The translations under genes and the position numbers were made by a program. A stretch of DNA of 42,088 nt. Origin: Pseudomonadota bacterium (GTDB taxonomy: Bacteria > Desulfobacterota > Desulfovibrionia > Desulfovibrionales > Desulfovibrionaceae). Shown one piece after another: positions 7,254 through 16,909 of this stretch. The notes under the pieces are model-generated. The model saw nothing but the letters and a program-made list of their open reading frames with translations, was not told the DNA's origin and made no database searches. The DNA lies in NCBI GenBank assembly GCA_023411815.1, contig JAEYOJ010000006.1, positions 1-42,088 of the forward strand, in the 5' to 3' direction. Position 1 is the stretch's first letter. Every line of letters starts with the position of its first letter.

Positions 7254-7679
7254 ATGTTCACGCACATACTCGTCGCCATCAAATACAACGATACGGGCAG
7301 GAATGCCCTGAAAGTGGCCGCCGAGCTGGCCAGGATCCACGGCGCGGAGCTTGTCGCCCTGCACGTAATCGACTACCGGCTGCTTGCCGAGGGCGTGCCG
7401 GAGGCCGAGCGCGAACAGGCCTGCGACGCGGCACGCCGGCGATTCGAACAGGAAATCGGTCCGATCTTCAGGGAGGGCGGCGGCAGGGAATTCGCCTGTC
7501 TACCGGCGGACCCCGCCATGGCCGTATGCAGACTGGCCCGCGAGCGCGGGGCCGACCTTGTCGTCATCGGCTGCCACCAGCGCGAGCAAGGCTCCTGTCT
7601 GTCGCGCATGGACTATACGGGCATGACCATCATGGACAAGGCGCCCTGCCCGGTGCTGCTGGTTCCGTTCAGCGACTAG
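7254..7679 (+). CDS. UspA-type universal stress protein
   Basis: A 141-residue single-domain protein. It opens with FTHILVAIKYNDTGRNALKVAAELARIHGAELVALHVID, the usual first strand-helix-strand of the Usp fold, and ends with ADLVVIGCHQREQG...DKAPCPVLLVP. The typical ATP-binding pattern G-x2-G-x9-G-S/T is not cleanly present (GCHQREQGSCLSRM instead), so it may bind nucleotide poorly or differently. It probably acts as a cytosolic stress-response dimer. The start is ATG 7254 with GGGGGAGG upstream; an in-frame codon at 7209 lacks a ribosome-binding site. It is convergent with the zinc-ribbon gene, only 19 bases apart. Confidence 0.88.
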   Translation: MFTHILVAIKYNDTGRNALKVAAELARIHGAELVALHVIDYRLLAEGVPEAEREQACDAARRRFEQEIGPIFREGGGREFACLPADPAMAVCRLARERGADLVVIGCHQREQGSCLSRMDYTGMTIMDKAPCPVLLVPFSD

Positions 7680-7698
7680 GCCGCCGCGGGCCTGTCGG

Positions 7699-7920
7699 CT
7701 ACCAGCCGACCGAGCGCATGATCTGCTGCACCCACAAGGAGTTTTCGACGGTCAGGAACAGGACGACGCAGAGGGCGATGAAGGTCAGCCAGAGCATGGT
7801 GCGCGTCAGCCAGGAGACTTCGCGGCGCTTCTTCATCAATTTCTTGCATTCTTTGCAATAGTGCTGGGAAACTTCGATAGGGTTCCCGCACTTGGGGCAC
7901 GTCGTGAGAATCTCGTTCAT
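7699..7920 (-). CDS. Small zinc-ribbon membrane protein
   Basis: A 73-residue protein with an N-terminal zinc ribbon, C8-x2-C11 and C22-x2-C25, then a basic stretch (KKLMKKRREVS) and one membrane helix at about 41-59, followed by a short C-terminal tail. By the positive-inside rule the ribbon faces the cytoplasm. Function unknown. An open frame continues 82 codons upstream, but that part has no protein-like pattern and the real start is ATG 7920. The ribosome-binding site is weak. It is divergent from the exporter operon across a 259-base gap and may share its promoter region. Confidence 0.68.
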   Translation of the reverse strand: MNEILTTCPKCGNPIEVSQHYCKECKKLMKKRREVSWLTRTMLWLTFIALCVVLFLTVENSLWVQQIMRSVGW

Positions 7921-8179
7921 TGCGGTTCGAGCCTTTGGGTCTTGTGTGGATTGCGTGGAAGCTGGTCCGCGGCGGCTTGCCGGCAGGCGCCTCCGCTGAG
8001 GCCATGAGAAATCTTTTTGCCTCGTTTGTAAACAGCCCGAATGGATTTTTTCCTGGACCGTCCTGGCCTGGAGGAACGACGAACGGATTTCTGCAGGATC
8101 AAGATCCGTTCCTTGTTCAATAACGTCTGCATGTCTGTTATGGTCCGCCAGATTGTCATGTCGCAACAGGCGGTAATGA

Positions 8180-9451
8180 ATGAGAGACGAAAGCGGAAGC
8201 CGGCAATCCCCTGCCGGAACGAGCGCGGCGACTCAGTCTGAAGGACCGGACCTTTCACGTCTGTCCATCGGCAGGACGGCCCAGCCCCTCCGGCGCGGAT
8301 CACGGCGCAGGTTCGTCGTCATCGCGTTTCTGATCCTTGCCCTCGGCCTTGCCGCCCTGTTTCTGACGGGTGTGTTGAACCCGGCCATCCCCGTGCACCT
8401 GGTCAGCGTGAGCAAGGTTTTTCCTTCCCAGTCCTTCACCGTGCTCAACTCCAGCGGCTATGTCGTGGCCCAGACCAAGGCCTCGGTGGCCTCCAAGATC
8501 ACCGGCCTGCTGGTGGAACTGAACGTGGAGGAGGGCCACAGGGTCCGCCAGGGGCAGGTCCTGGCCGTGCTGGAGAACGCCGACTACAAGGCCACCCTGG
8601 CGCGGGCCGAAGCGTCCCAGGAAGCTGCGCGGTTCTCCCTGCAGCAGGCCGAGGCCGAACTGTACGATGCACGGCTCATCTATGAGCGCAACAGCAGGCT
8701 CGTGGAGCGCGGTGTCATCTCTCGCCAGGATTACGACACTTCCGAGGCTCGCTTCAGACGGGCCAGGGCCGTGGTGCAGGCCGCCCGCTCCCAGGTGCGC
8801 GTGGCCGACGCGGCGGTGCTCGAAGCCAAGGTCAACCTCGACTACACGTTCATCCGCGCGCCTTTCGACGCCGTGGTGCTGACCAAGAACGCGGACATCG
8901 GCGACATCATAACCCCCATCGGCGCGGCGCAGCAGGCCCAGGCCTCGGTGGTGACCATCGCGGACATGGAGTCGCTCATGGTCGAGGCGGACGTGTCCGA
9001 GTCGAGCATCGCCAAGGTCAAGGTGGGCCAGCCGGCCGAGATCCAGCTCGACGCCTTGCCCGACGAACGTTTTCCCGGCCGAGTGCACATGATCGTGCCC
9101 ACTGCCGACCGCAGCAAGGCCTCGGTGCAGGTCAAAGTGGCCTTCCTGGAGCGCGATCCGCGCGTCCTCCCGGAGATGAGCGCCAAGGCGGCCTTCCTGT
9201 CCCGGCCCGTGCGGCCGGATGAGCGCGAGGCCGTGGTGGCCGTGCCCGGAACTGCCGTAGTCGAGGTCGATGGCCGTACCGCGGTGTTCGTGGCCCAGGG
9301 CGACCGTGCGCGGCTGACCCGGGTCGAAACGGGCAGGACCTTCGGCGAACTCGTCGAGGTGCGCTCCGGCCTGTCCACGGACCAGCGCGTGATCCTGGAG
9401 CCCGGCAAGGGGCTGGAGGACGGAGCCAGGGTCGCGCCTCAGGAGGGATGA
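8180..9451 (+). CDS. HlyD/MacA-type periplasmic adaptor (membrane fusion protein)
   Basis: A 423-residue protein with a cytoplasmic N-terminus, one membrane anchor at about 44-64, and the membrane-fusion-protein layout: barrel-sandwich half (about 95-125, KITGLLVELNVEEGHRVRQGQVLAVLE), an alpha-helical hairpin (about 130-220), second half lipoyl segment (DYTFIRAPFDAVV), beta-barrel, and a membrane-proximal domain. It should link the inner-membrane ABC transporter to an outer-membrane channel. The ATPase and two permeases follow at once, as in macAB-type operons. The start at 8180 has only a weak AGGCGG; another ATG at 8176 is out of frame. Confidence 0.87.
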   Translation: MRDESGSRQSPAGTSAATQSEGPDLSRLSIGRTAQPLRRGSRRRFVVIAFLILALGLAALFLTGVLNPAIPVHLVSVSKVFPSQSFTVLNSSGYVVAQTKASVASKITGLLVELNVEEGHRVRQGQVLAVLENADYKATLARAEASQEAARFSLQQAEAELYDARLIYERNSRLVERGVISRQDYDTSEARFRRARAVVQAARSQVRVADAAVLEAKVNLDYTFIRAPFDAVVLTKNADIGDIITPIGAAQQAQASVVTIADMESLMVEADVSESSIAKVKVGQPAEIQLDALPDERFPGRVHMIVPTADRSKASVQVKVAFLERDPRVLPEMSAKAAFLSRPVRPDEREAVVAVPGTAVVEVDGRTAVFVAQGDRARLTRVETGRTFGELVEVRSGLSTDQRVILEPGKGLEDGARVAPQEG

Positions 9452-9454
9452 TCC

Positions 9455-10139
<685 letters not shown>

Positions 10140-10162
<23 letters not shown>

Positions 10163-11294
10163 GAACGCGCTGCGTCACCGCCTGCGCAGCTCGCTGACCG
10201 TGATCGGCGTGGCCGTGGCCATCCTGGCCTTCGGGCTTTTGCGCACGGTGGTCGACGCCTGGTATGCGGGCGTGGAGGCTTCGTCCAGCACGCGGCTCAT
10301 CACGCGCAACGCCATCTCCCTGATAATCCCTCTGCCTTTGTCCTACTACGAACGCATAAAGCGCGTGGAAAACGTGGAGATCGTCTCCTATGGCAACTGG
10401 TTCGGCGCCTACTACAAGGAGGAAAAGAACTTCTTCGCCAATTTCGCGGTGCAGGCCGAATCATACCTGCGGATCTACCCGGAATTCGTGATTCCCGAAG
10501 CGCAGGAGCACGACTTCCTGGCCGACCGCAAGGGCGCGCTGGTCGGAACCAAGCTGGCCGACCGTTTCGGCTGGCGGGTGGGCGACACGGTCACGCTCAT
10601 CGGCACCATCTTTCCGGGAGACTGGGAGTTCGTCATCCGCGCCATGTACAGAGGCCGTACACCAAGCGTGGACGAGTTCCAGTTTTTCTTCCATTGGGAC
10701 TACCTGAACGAGACGATCAAGGAGTCCATGCCCCGTCGCGCCGACCAGGTGGGCTTTTTCTTCACGGATATGCGGAAACCCGAGTTCGCCGCGGCCACGG
10801 CCAGGGCCATCGATTCGCAGTTCGAGAACTCCATGGCCGAGACGCTGACGGAGACGGAGAAGGCCTTCCAGATGGGCTTCGTGGCCATGAGCGAGGCCAT
10901 TCTCATGATCATCCAGCTCGTGTCCCTGGTGGTCATCGTCATCATCCTGGCCGTGGCGGCCAATACCATGGCCATGAGCGTGCGCGAGCGCATGCGCGAG
11001 TACGCGGTGCTCAAGACCCTCGGCTTCGGCTGGCCGTGGATCGCCACGCTCGTGCTGGGCGAGTCGACGCTCATCGCGGCGGCGGGAGGCCTGCTCGGCA
11101 TCGCGCTGACCTTTCCGGCCGCCGCTGCCTTCCGCAATGCCGTTGGACAGTATTTCCCCGTGTTCGTGGTCTCGCAGCAGACCTTGCTGCTGGACGCGCT
11201 GGCGGCGCTGGCCGTGGGTCTGCTCGCGGCGGCTTTGCCGCTGTGGACAGCCTTGCGCGTGCGCATCGCCGAAGGGCTGCGGAGGATCGGCTAG
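10140..11294 (+). CDS. ABC transporter permease, FtsX/MacB-like (first of a pair)
   Basis: A 384-residue permease with the MacB/LolC layout: one membrane helix near the N-terminus (about 18-37), a periplasmic MacB_PCD-type domain (about 40-245), then three helices (about 253-277, 303-328, 350-373). The segment between helices 2 and 3 has MSVRERMREYAVLKTLGFG, the typical coupling region of FtsX-domain permeases. It overlaps the ATPase gene by 23 bases and abuts the second permease. Two different permeases next to one ATPase suggest a heterodimer of the LolC/LolE kind. Confidence 0.88.
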
Positions 11295-12458
11295 GTGCGG
11301 CTCCTGCTCTTCTACAGCCTGCGCAACCTGCTGGCCCGGCGTATGACCACGGTGCTGACCGCCGGCGGCATGGCCCTGGTGGTTTTTGTCTTCGCGGCCA
11401 TGCTCATGCTCGCCGCTGGTTTGGAGCAGACCCTGGTGGACACCGGCTCCCCGGCGAACGCCGTTATCCTGCGCCGGTCCTCGGAAACCGAGGTGCAGAG
11501 CTCCATCGAGCGCGGGGAGGCGGCCATCGCCGAGGTCCAGCCCGAGGTCGCCCTGGACGACGACGGCAGGCCAATGGCTGCCCGCGAATCAGTGGTGCTG
11601 TTCACCCTGGAGAAACGCGACGGCTCGCCGGCCAATGTGACCATCCGCGGCATCGACGAGCCGTCCCTGGCCTTGCGTCCGCAGGTGCGCATCGTGGCCG
11701 GACGGCAGCCGAGCTTCGGATCCCGGGAGATCATGGTCGGCGTCAAGGTGGCCGGGAGCTACGCTTCGGCCGGATTGGGCGAAACGCTGCGCTTCGCCCA
11801 GCGCGACTGGCGGGTGGTGGGAGTCTTCGATGCCGGCAACACCGCCTTCTCCTCCGAGATATGGGGCGACTCGGACCAGCTCATGCAGGCCTTCCGCAGG
11901 CAGGCCTATTCCGTGGTTGTCCTGGGCCTGCGCGATCCGGCCAGGCTGGATGCGCTCAAGGCCCGGCTGGAGGTCGACCCCAGGCTGCAGGTGGAGGTGC
12001 TGCGCGAGGATGTCTACTATCGTGAGCAGTCCGAAATGATGGCCACGTTTCTGCGAATCCTGGGCATCTCCCTGACCGCCATCTTCTCCACGGGCGCCGT
12101 GGTGGGCGCCATGATCACCATGTACGCCGCCGTGGCCAACAGGGTAGGGGAGATCGGCACCTTGCGGGCCCTTGGCTTCGGCCGGGGCGTCATCCTGCTC
12201 GCCTTTCTTCTGGAATCGGTCATCCTGGGATTCCTGGGCGGGCTGGCCGGCCTACTGGCGGCCTCCCTGCTCACGCTCATCGACGTGTCCACCACCAATT
12301 TCCAGACCTTCTCGGAACTGGCGTTCTCCTTCACCCTGGGCCTGGATACGATCCTGCAGGCCCTGGGCTTCTCCGTGCTCATGGGCTTCGTCGGCGGAGC
12401 GCTGCCGGCCTACAGGGCCGCGCGCATGGAAATCCTGGCCGCCCTGCGCGAGGCATGA
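11295..12458 (+). CDS. ABC transporter permease, FtsX/MacB-like (second of a pair)
   Basis: A 387-residue permease. It starts with GTG at 11295, directly after the stop of the first permease, and the in-frame sequence MRLLLFYSLRNLLARRM is the standard N-terminal anchor of this family. Helix 1 is at about 19-42, then a periplasmic domain, then three C-terminal helices with NRVGEIGTLRALGFG as coupling region between helices 2 and 3. Both permeases keep the family's sequence hallmarks but differ clearly in the periplasmic domain. Last gene of the exporter operon. The cargo could be a lipoprotein, lipid, peptide or drug; nothing in the sequence decides. Confidence 0.88.
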   Translation: MRLLLFYSLRNLLARRMTTVLTAGGMALVVFVFAAMLMLAAGLEQTLVDTGSPANAVILRRSSETEVQSSIERGEAAIAEVQPEVALDDDGRPMAARESVVLFTLEKRDGSPANVTIRGIDEPSLALRPQVRIVAGRQPSFGSREIMVGVKVAGSYASAGLGETLRFAQRDWRVVGVFDAGNTAFSSEIWGDSDQLMQAFRRQAYSVVVLGLRDPARLDALKARLEVDPRLQVEVLREDVYYREQSEMMATFLRILGISLTAIFSTGAVVGAMITMYAAVANRVGEIGTLRALGFGRGVILLAFLLESVILGFLGGLAGLLAASLLTLIDVSTTNFQTFSELAFSFTLGLDTILQALGFSVLMGFVGGALPAYRAARMEILAALREA

Positions 12459-12848
12459 GGCTCGTTTCTTGCTGTTCACTGGTTGTTCAGCCCTTGACCG
12501 AGCATGCGATGCCGGCCGGACAGGCAGCCGGGTGCGACTCGACCGTCCGCCATGGCGGAGACCGGCCCAAAAGTCGCTGGGTTGGATAACGCCGGGGCAT
12601 ACATTCGCAAAGGGCTGCCGCGAGAGCGTTTGCTTTGAAAATGATCTGCAAGCCATGCGTCGGCATGGCTTGCCGCCAGCTTCGGCGCAGGCGCAATTCA
12701 CTTGCGCCGCAGACGCCGGAGCGAGCGTCTTGAAAGCAATCTGATTAGACGCATGGCAAAGGTTTGCCCCTGGACAAATCCGCAAAGCGCGCTATTTTTT
12801 GCAGGCGGTTGCGGAGGCGGATACGACAGACATTCCCCGCGGAGCACA
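12459..12848. other. 390-base intergenic region before the phospholipase gene
   Basis: It contains repeat copy B (12623-12742). The rest shows no gene. An AT-rich block, GCTATTTTTTGC (about 12789-12800), lies shortly before the phospholipase start and may belong to its promoter. No clear terminator follows the exporter operon. Confidence 0.5.
12623..12742 (+). repeat. Dispersed intergenic repeat, copy B (upstream of the phospholipase gene)
   Basis: On the plus strand it runs AGAGCGTTTGCTTTGAAAAT to GCGTCTTGAAAGCAATC and aligns with the reverse strand of copy A (3502-3595). It carries about 24 extra bases after GCAAGCCATGC, themselves a partial palindrome (GGCATGGCTTGCC against the preceding GCAAGCCATGC). 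The central hairpin GGCGCAA-TTCAC-TTGCGCC is identical in both copies. Relative to the downstream gene both copies point the same way. Confidence 0.8.
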
Positions 12849-13772
12849 ATGATCCCCAAAGCTTTCTTCCTTTTCCTGGCCTGCCTGGCCGCGTGGCTGC
12901 TCACGCCCGGCGAGGCCCTGGCCTGGGGCCCCGGCGTGCACATCGCCGTCGGCAACGGAGTGCTCGGCGCGCTCAAGCTCATCGCTCCCTCCATCGCCCA
13001 GATCCTGGCCGAGCATGGGCGGTCTTTCCTGTACGGCTGCGTGAGCGCGGACATCTTCATCGGCAAGGGCTCCGCCTTCAAGCCTGGGCACAGCCACAAC
13101 TGGCAGACGGGTTTCGATCTGTTGCGCTCGGTGCGGCGGACCGAGCTCAAGGCCTACGCCTACGGCTACCTCACGCATCTTGCCGCGGATACCGTGGCCC
13201 ACAACTACTATGTGCCCAATCTGCTGGGCACGTTGCCGCTCAGCGGCCGTCTCGGCCACGTCTATCTGGAGATGCAGGCCGACAGGCGGGTGAGCTGGTG
13301 CTCCGACCAGGCCATGGACATCTTCGACCTGCCGCTCAACGCGGCGGACCGCTCGCTGCTCCTGTCCATGGAGCGCAAACCGTTGCCCTTCAAGATAAAG
13401 AAGCACCTGTACCGCGGCAGCCTCGTCTTCTGCAGCCAGAAGACCCTGCGCAGTTCCCTGAGCTTCGTGGACAACCACCTGGCCTGCACCTTGGGCCGCG
13501 AATACCTGGGCGGCATGCTCGACCTGAGCGCCCGGGTGGTTCTGGATTTCCTGCGCGATCCCGAGTCCTCGCCCGCCCTGGAACTCGACCCCATCGGCAG
13601 CGACAATCTGGCGCGCGCGGGCCGCTTCCGGCGCAGGCAGCACACCCTCTTCCGGCACAAGGGCTTCAGGCCCATGTTCCCCGTGGACGCCGGCCTGCTC
13701 AAGCTGCCGGTCGCGGCCGGCATTCCCTGCTCCTTTCCGCACGACCAGGCGATGTTCCGGGCCGTGTGCTGA
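12849..13772 (+). CDS. Secreted zinc-dependent phospholipase C-like protein
   Basis: A 307-residue protein with a signal peptide (1-25, cleavage after GEALA). The mature chain would then begin with tryptophan (WGPGVH). In Bacillus cereus PLC and clostridial alpha-toxin the mature N-terminal Trp is itself a zinc ligand, and the rest of the ligand set can be matched here: D68, H81 or H83, the HxxxDxxxH motif H110/D114/H118, and HxxxE at H137/E141. So a three-metal phospholipase C fold, or an S1/P1-nuclease-like relative, is likely. The start is ATG 12849 with GGAG upstream; a reading from 12702 would include repeat sequence. A PilZ gene follows after 113 bases on the same strand. Confidence 0.82.
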   Translation: MIPKAFFLFLACLAAWLLTPGEALAWGPGVHIAVGNGVLGALKLIAPSIAQILAEHGRSFLYGCVSADIFIGKGSAFKPGHSHNWQTGFDLLRSVRRTELKAYAYGYLTHLAADTVAHNYYVPNLLGTLPLSGRLGHVYLEMQADRRVSWCSDQAMDIFDLPLNAADRSLLLSMERKPLPFKIKKHLYRGSLVFCSQKTLRSSLSFVDNHLACTLGREYLGGMLDLSARVVLDFLRDPESSPALELDPIGSDNLARAGRFRRRQHTLFRHKGFRPMFPVDAGLLKLPVAAGIPCSFPHDQAMFRAVC

Positions 13773-13885
13773 TTGCAGCCTGCCGCACGGATGCTCTTCA
13801 AAAAGCCGTGCGGATGGGGTACGTTCGCCGGCAGGATCTTGCCGTGCCCGCCATCCGGCTTCCCTTTATTCCGGAGGTCTGCCTT

Positions 13886-14245
13886 ATGATTGGCGAAAAA
13901 AGACGTTTTCAGCGCAGGAAACCTCAACACAACGCGTATGTGCTCTTCTCAACCGCGGTCGGACACAGCCTGCTGTGTCCGCTGGAGGACCTGAGCGCCG
14001 GGGGCATGCGTGTCAGCTGCTCGGACGACGCGGCAGCGAGACTGACTCCCAAATTGCCGGTGTCCATTGACGATTGCCCGCAGAATCTGAGAAACGTGCT
14101 GCGCCGCATGCGCGGCGAAATCGTCTGGGCCATGGAAGGCTCGCGCGGAATCAGCTTCATTGATGAATTGTGCGTGACCAACCAGGAACTGCACGCTCTC
14201 CTGGACGAGCCCAAGGCGCTGCCCTGGGCCGACTGGCCCGATTAG
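13886..14245 (+). CDS. PilZ-domain protein (c-di-GMP receptor)
   Basis: A 119-residue single-domain PilZ protein. The cyclic-di-GMP switch motif RxxxR is present (R6/R7 with R10/R11 in RRFQRRK), as is DxSxxG (D35, S37, G40 in EDLSAGGMRV), so ligand binding is expected. GGAGGT lies 7 bases before ATG 13886. A longer open frame running in from 12764 only shadows the phospholipase gene in another frame. A single-domain PilZ protein acts by binding a partner; candidates nearby are not obvious. It is followed after 56 bases by the SPATA20-like gene. Confidence 0.88.
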   Translation: MIGEKRRFQRRKPQHNAYVLFSTAVGHSLLCPLEDLSAGGMRVSCSDDAAARLTPKLPVSIDDCPQNLRNVLRRMRGEIVWAMEGSRGISFIDELCVTNQELHALLDEPKALPWADWPD

Positions 14246-14301
14246 GCCAGGCTTCCGGTCCGGTTCCAGGCCGCGCACAGCAACACGAGCCCGGAGGGCG
14301 C

Positions 14302-16377
14302 ATGGCCAAGCACACGAACCGACTGGCCGGGGAGAAGAGCCCCTACCTGCTGCAGCACGCACACAATCCCGTGGACTGGCATCCATGGGGCGAGGAAGCA
14401 TTCCGCCTGGCGAGCGAGCGGGACAAGCCGGTCTTTTTGTCCATCGGCTATTCCACCTGCCACTGGTGCCATGTCATGGAGCGCGAATCCTTCGAGGATG
14501 AGGAAGTCGCGAAGCTGCTCAATGACGTTTTCGTATGCATCAAGGTCGACCGCGAGGAAAGGCCGGACATCGACAACGTGTACATGACCGTGTGTCAGAT
14601 GATGACCGGCCATGGCGGCTGGCCGCTGACCGTGCTCATGACTCCGGACAAGAAACCATTCTTTTCCGGGACGTATTACCCCAAATCCAGCCAGTCCGGC
14701 CGCCTGGGGCTCATGGAACTGGCGCCCAAGGTGCAGGAGTTGTGGCTCGGCAAGCGAGATGATCTGGTCCAGTCCGCGGACAAGGTCACGGAAGCTCTGC
14801 GCAGCCTGGAACGCCCCGTCGCGGGCGGCGAGTTGGGCGACAGTGTCCTGTTCAAGGCGGAGCGGCAGCTTTCGGAACGCTTTGACGAGGCTTTCGGCGG
14901 CTTTGGCGGAGCGCCCAAGTTCCCCACCCCGCACAACCTGCTGCTCCTGCTGCGCATGTTCCGGCGCACCGGGAACGCCCGCAACCTGGCAATGGTCGAG
15001 AAGACCCTCACGGCCATGCGACGGGGCGGCATCTACGACCATCTGGGCTACGGATTTCACCGCTACTCCACGGACCAGCGCTGGCTGCTGCCCCATTTCG
15101 AGAAGATGCTCTACGACCAGGCCCAGTTGCTCATGGTCTACGTGGAGGCTTACCAGCTGACGCGCAAACCGGCCTACAAACGCACGGCCCAGGAGATCGT
15201 CGAGTACGTGCGGCGCGACTTGCAGCATCCCGAGGGTCCCTTCTGCAGCGCCGAGGATGCGGACAGCGAAGGCGAAGAGGGCAAGTTCTACGTCTGGTCG
15301 GAAAAAGAAATACGCTCCGTGCTGGGCAAGAAGGCCGATCCGTTCATCCGCGCGTACGATATCCAACCCGAAGGCAATTTCCTGGATGAGGCCACCCACC
15401 GCCGAACCGGCGCCAACGTGCTGCACCTGCAGCGTTCCCTGGATATCCTGGCGTCCGAATTGGGAATGAGCGAATTGGAGTTGGAAACCACCCTGGCGGA
15501 CCAGCGCCGGCTGCTCTTCCACGTACGCGAGCGGCGCGTGCGGCCGTTGCGTGACGACAAGGTGCTGACGGATTGGAACGGGCTGATGATCGCGGCCCTG
15601 TCCATGGCCGCCAAGGCCCTGGACGAGGATCAGTACATGCGCGCGGCGGCCGGCGCCGCGGATTTCATCCTTTCGCGCATGCGCAAGGACGGCCGGCTTC
15701 TGCACCGTTTCCGTGAGGGCGATGTGGCCATGGAGGCGACGCTCACGGACTATGCCTTCCTGATCTGGGGACTCGTGGAACTGTATGAGGCCGGCCTGGA
15801 TTCACGCCATCTGGAGGCCGCGCTTGAACTGACCGATGTCATGAACAAGGAGTTCTGGGACCAGAAGGACGGCGGCTACTTCTTTACCGCCGAATCGGCC
15901 GAGCCGCTTCTGGTGCGCCAAAAGGACCTGTTTGACGGCGCAATCCCTTCGGGTAATTCAGTGGCCATGCATGTGCTGCTCAAGCTTTCGCGGCTTACCG
16001 GGCGGCCCAACTTGGCCAGCCGCGCGGCGGCCGTGGCCCGCTCGGCCGCGCGGCAGGCGACCGAGCACCCCGTGGGTTTCACCCAACTTTTGTGCGGCGT
16101 GGATTTCTCCATCGGCCCATCGGCCGAGGTGGTCGTCGCCGGCAGGCGCAACGCTCCGGATACACGGGCCATGCTGCGCAAGCTGCATTCCTCGTATATT
16201 CCCAACAAGGTGCTCCTGCTGCGCGAGGAAGGCGACGAGCGCATCCCCGCCCTGGCCCCGTTCACGGCGGAGCTGGCCATGCAGGACGGCAAGGCCACGG
16301 CCTACGTGTGCCGCGGGTTCGCCTGCGAGCTTCCGGTCACCGAGCCGCAGGCCATGATGGAACTGCTGGAATACTGA
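14302..16377 (+). CDS. DUF255/SPATA20-like thioredoxin-domain protein (YyaL family)
   Basis: A 691-residue protein. The N-terminal DUF255 part (about 1-165) has a thioredoxin-like fold with the motif STCHWCH (C53, C56), and the sequence around it (NRLAGEKSPYLLQHAHNPVDWHPW) is highly characteristic. The remainder (about 190-690) is an alpha/alpha-barrel resembling glycoside epimerases/hydrolases. The family is widespread from bacteria to mammals (SPATA20) and its reaction is not established. There is no signal peptide, so it should be cytosolic. GGAGGG precedes ATG 14302; upstream in-frame codons overlap the PilZ gene and lack support. A strong terminator follows. Confidence 0.9.
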   Translation: MAKHTNRLAGEKSPYLLQHAHNPVDWHPWGEEAFRLASERDKPVFLSIGYSTCHWCHVMERESFEDEEVAKLLNDVFVCIKVDREERPDIDNVYMTVCQMMTGHGGWPLTVLMTPDKKPFFSGTYYPKSSQSGRLGLMELAPKVQELWLGKRDDLVQSADKVTEALRSLERPVAGGELGDSVLFKAERQLSERFDEAFGGFGGAPKFPTPHNLLLLLRMFRRTGNARNLAMVEKTLTAMRRGGIYDHLGYGFHRYSTDQRWLLPHFEKMLYDQAQLLMVYVEAYQLTRKPAYKRTAQEIVEYVRRDLQHPEGPFCSAEDADSEGEEGKFYVWSEKEIRSVLGKKADPFIRAYDIQPEGNFLDEATHRRTGANVLHLQRSLDILASELGMSELELETTLADQRRLLFHVRERRVRPLRDDKVLTDWNGLMIAALSMAAKALDEDQYMRAAAGAADFILSRMRKDGRLLHRFREGDVAMEATLTDYAFLIWGLVELYEAGLDSRHLEAALELTDVMNKEFWDQKDGGYFFTAESAEPLLVRQKDLFDGAIPSGNSVAMHVLLKLSRLTGRPNLASRAAAVARSAARQATEHPVGFTQLLCGVDFSIGPSAEVVVAGRRNAPDTRAMLRKLHSSYIPNKVLLLREEGDERIPALAPFTAELAMQDGKATAYVCRGFACELPVTEPQAMMELLEY

Positions 16378-16400
16378 GCGCGGCTCAACGCACGAGATAG

Positions 16401-16435
16401 AAAAGCCCGTCCGGCTGACTGCCGGACGGGCTTTT
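16401..16435. terminator. Rho-independent terminator after the DUF255 gene
   Basis: AAAAGCCCGTCCGG / CCGGACGGGCTTTT, a perfect 14-bp stem with a 7-base loop, followed on the plus strand by TTTTTC and on the minus strand by TTTTCTATC. It can serve both the DUF255 gene and the convergent small gene at 16471-16689. Confidence 0.9.
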
Positions 16436-16470
16436 TCATTCGATGAATCGCCCATATGACATGGAAAGCT

Positions 16471-16689
16471 TCAGCGACAGACAGAGCGGTACTGGCAGAG
16501 AAACTCCTGGAGATTCTTGCTGACTTCGCAGAATCGTTCGAGCTTGTCTTCCACTTCCGGCGGCATGACGCAATCAGGTCGCAGCAGATGTTCAAAGTCC
16601 TTTTCCGAGGCGCTCTCGGCCCACTCGAGCACTTCGTAGGAGACATCCTTGATGCACAACAAGGTTGAGATAAATTCAAACTTGTCCAT
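16471..16689 (-). CDS. Small acidic protein, unknown function
   Basis: A 72-residue protein that is acidic and mostly helical by appearance (EVLEWAESASEKDFEHLLRP, then PPEVEDKLERFCEVSKN). It has three or four scattered cysteines with no CxxC spacing. Start ATG 16689 is chosen because GGAGGCGG sits just upstream; the ATG four codons earlier would place that site inside the gene. It is flanked by a bidirectional terminator and an AT-rich 220-base gap. I do not recognise the family. The ribosome-binding site and terminator argue that it is expressed. Confidence 0.6.
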   Translation of the reverse strand: MDKFEFISTLLCIKDVSYEVLEWAESASEKDFEHLLRPDCVMPPEVEDKLERFCEVSKNLQEFLCQYRSVCR

Positions 16690-16909
16690 TGCCGCCTCCA
16701 TAAAAGCGCAGCGTCACCTGACTTGATCAGTCATGGTTGGAATAAGTGCTTCAGCGTCGCGAATTACGTCATTCAGAAACTAGATAGAAGAGATGGTCCA
16801 TACAGAAGATGTGAATTGCTGTAAATGATTAAAAAGAAAATACGCGATACTTGAGGATTGAAGCGGCAGGACCATTTCGTTAATAGATCCTGCCGCTTGG
16901 CGTTGCAGT

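Noticed and set aside
12764..13885. Open frame running into the PilZ gene from 12764
   Set aside because: This part overlaps the phospholipase gene in another frame and has arginine/alanine-rich nonsense composition. Only the portion from 13886 is real.
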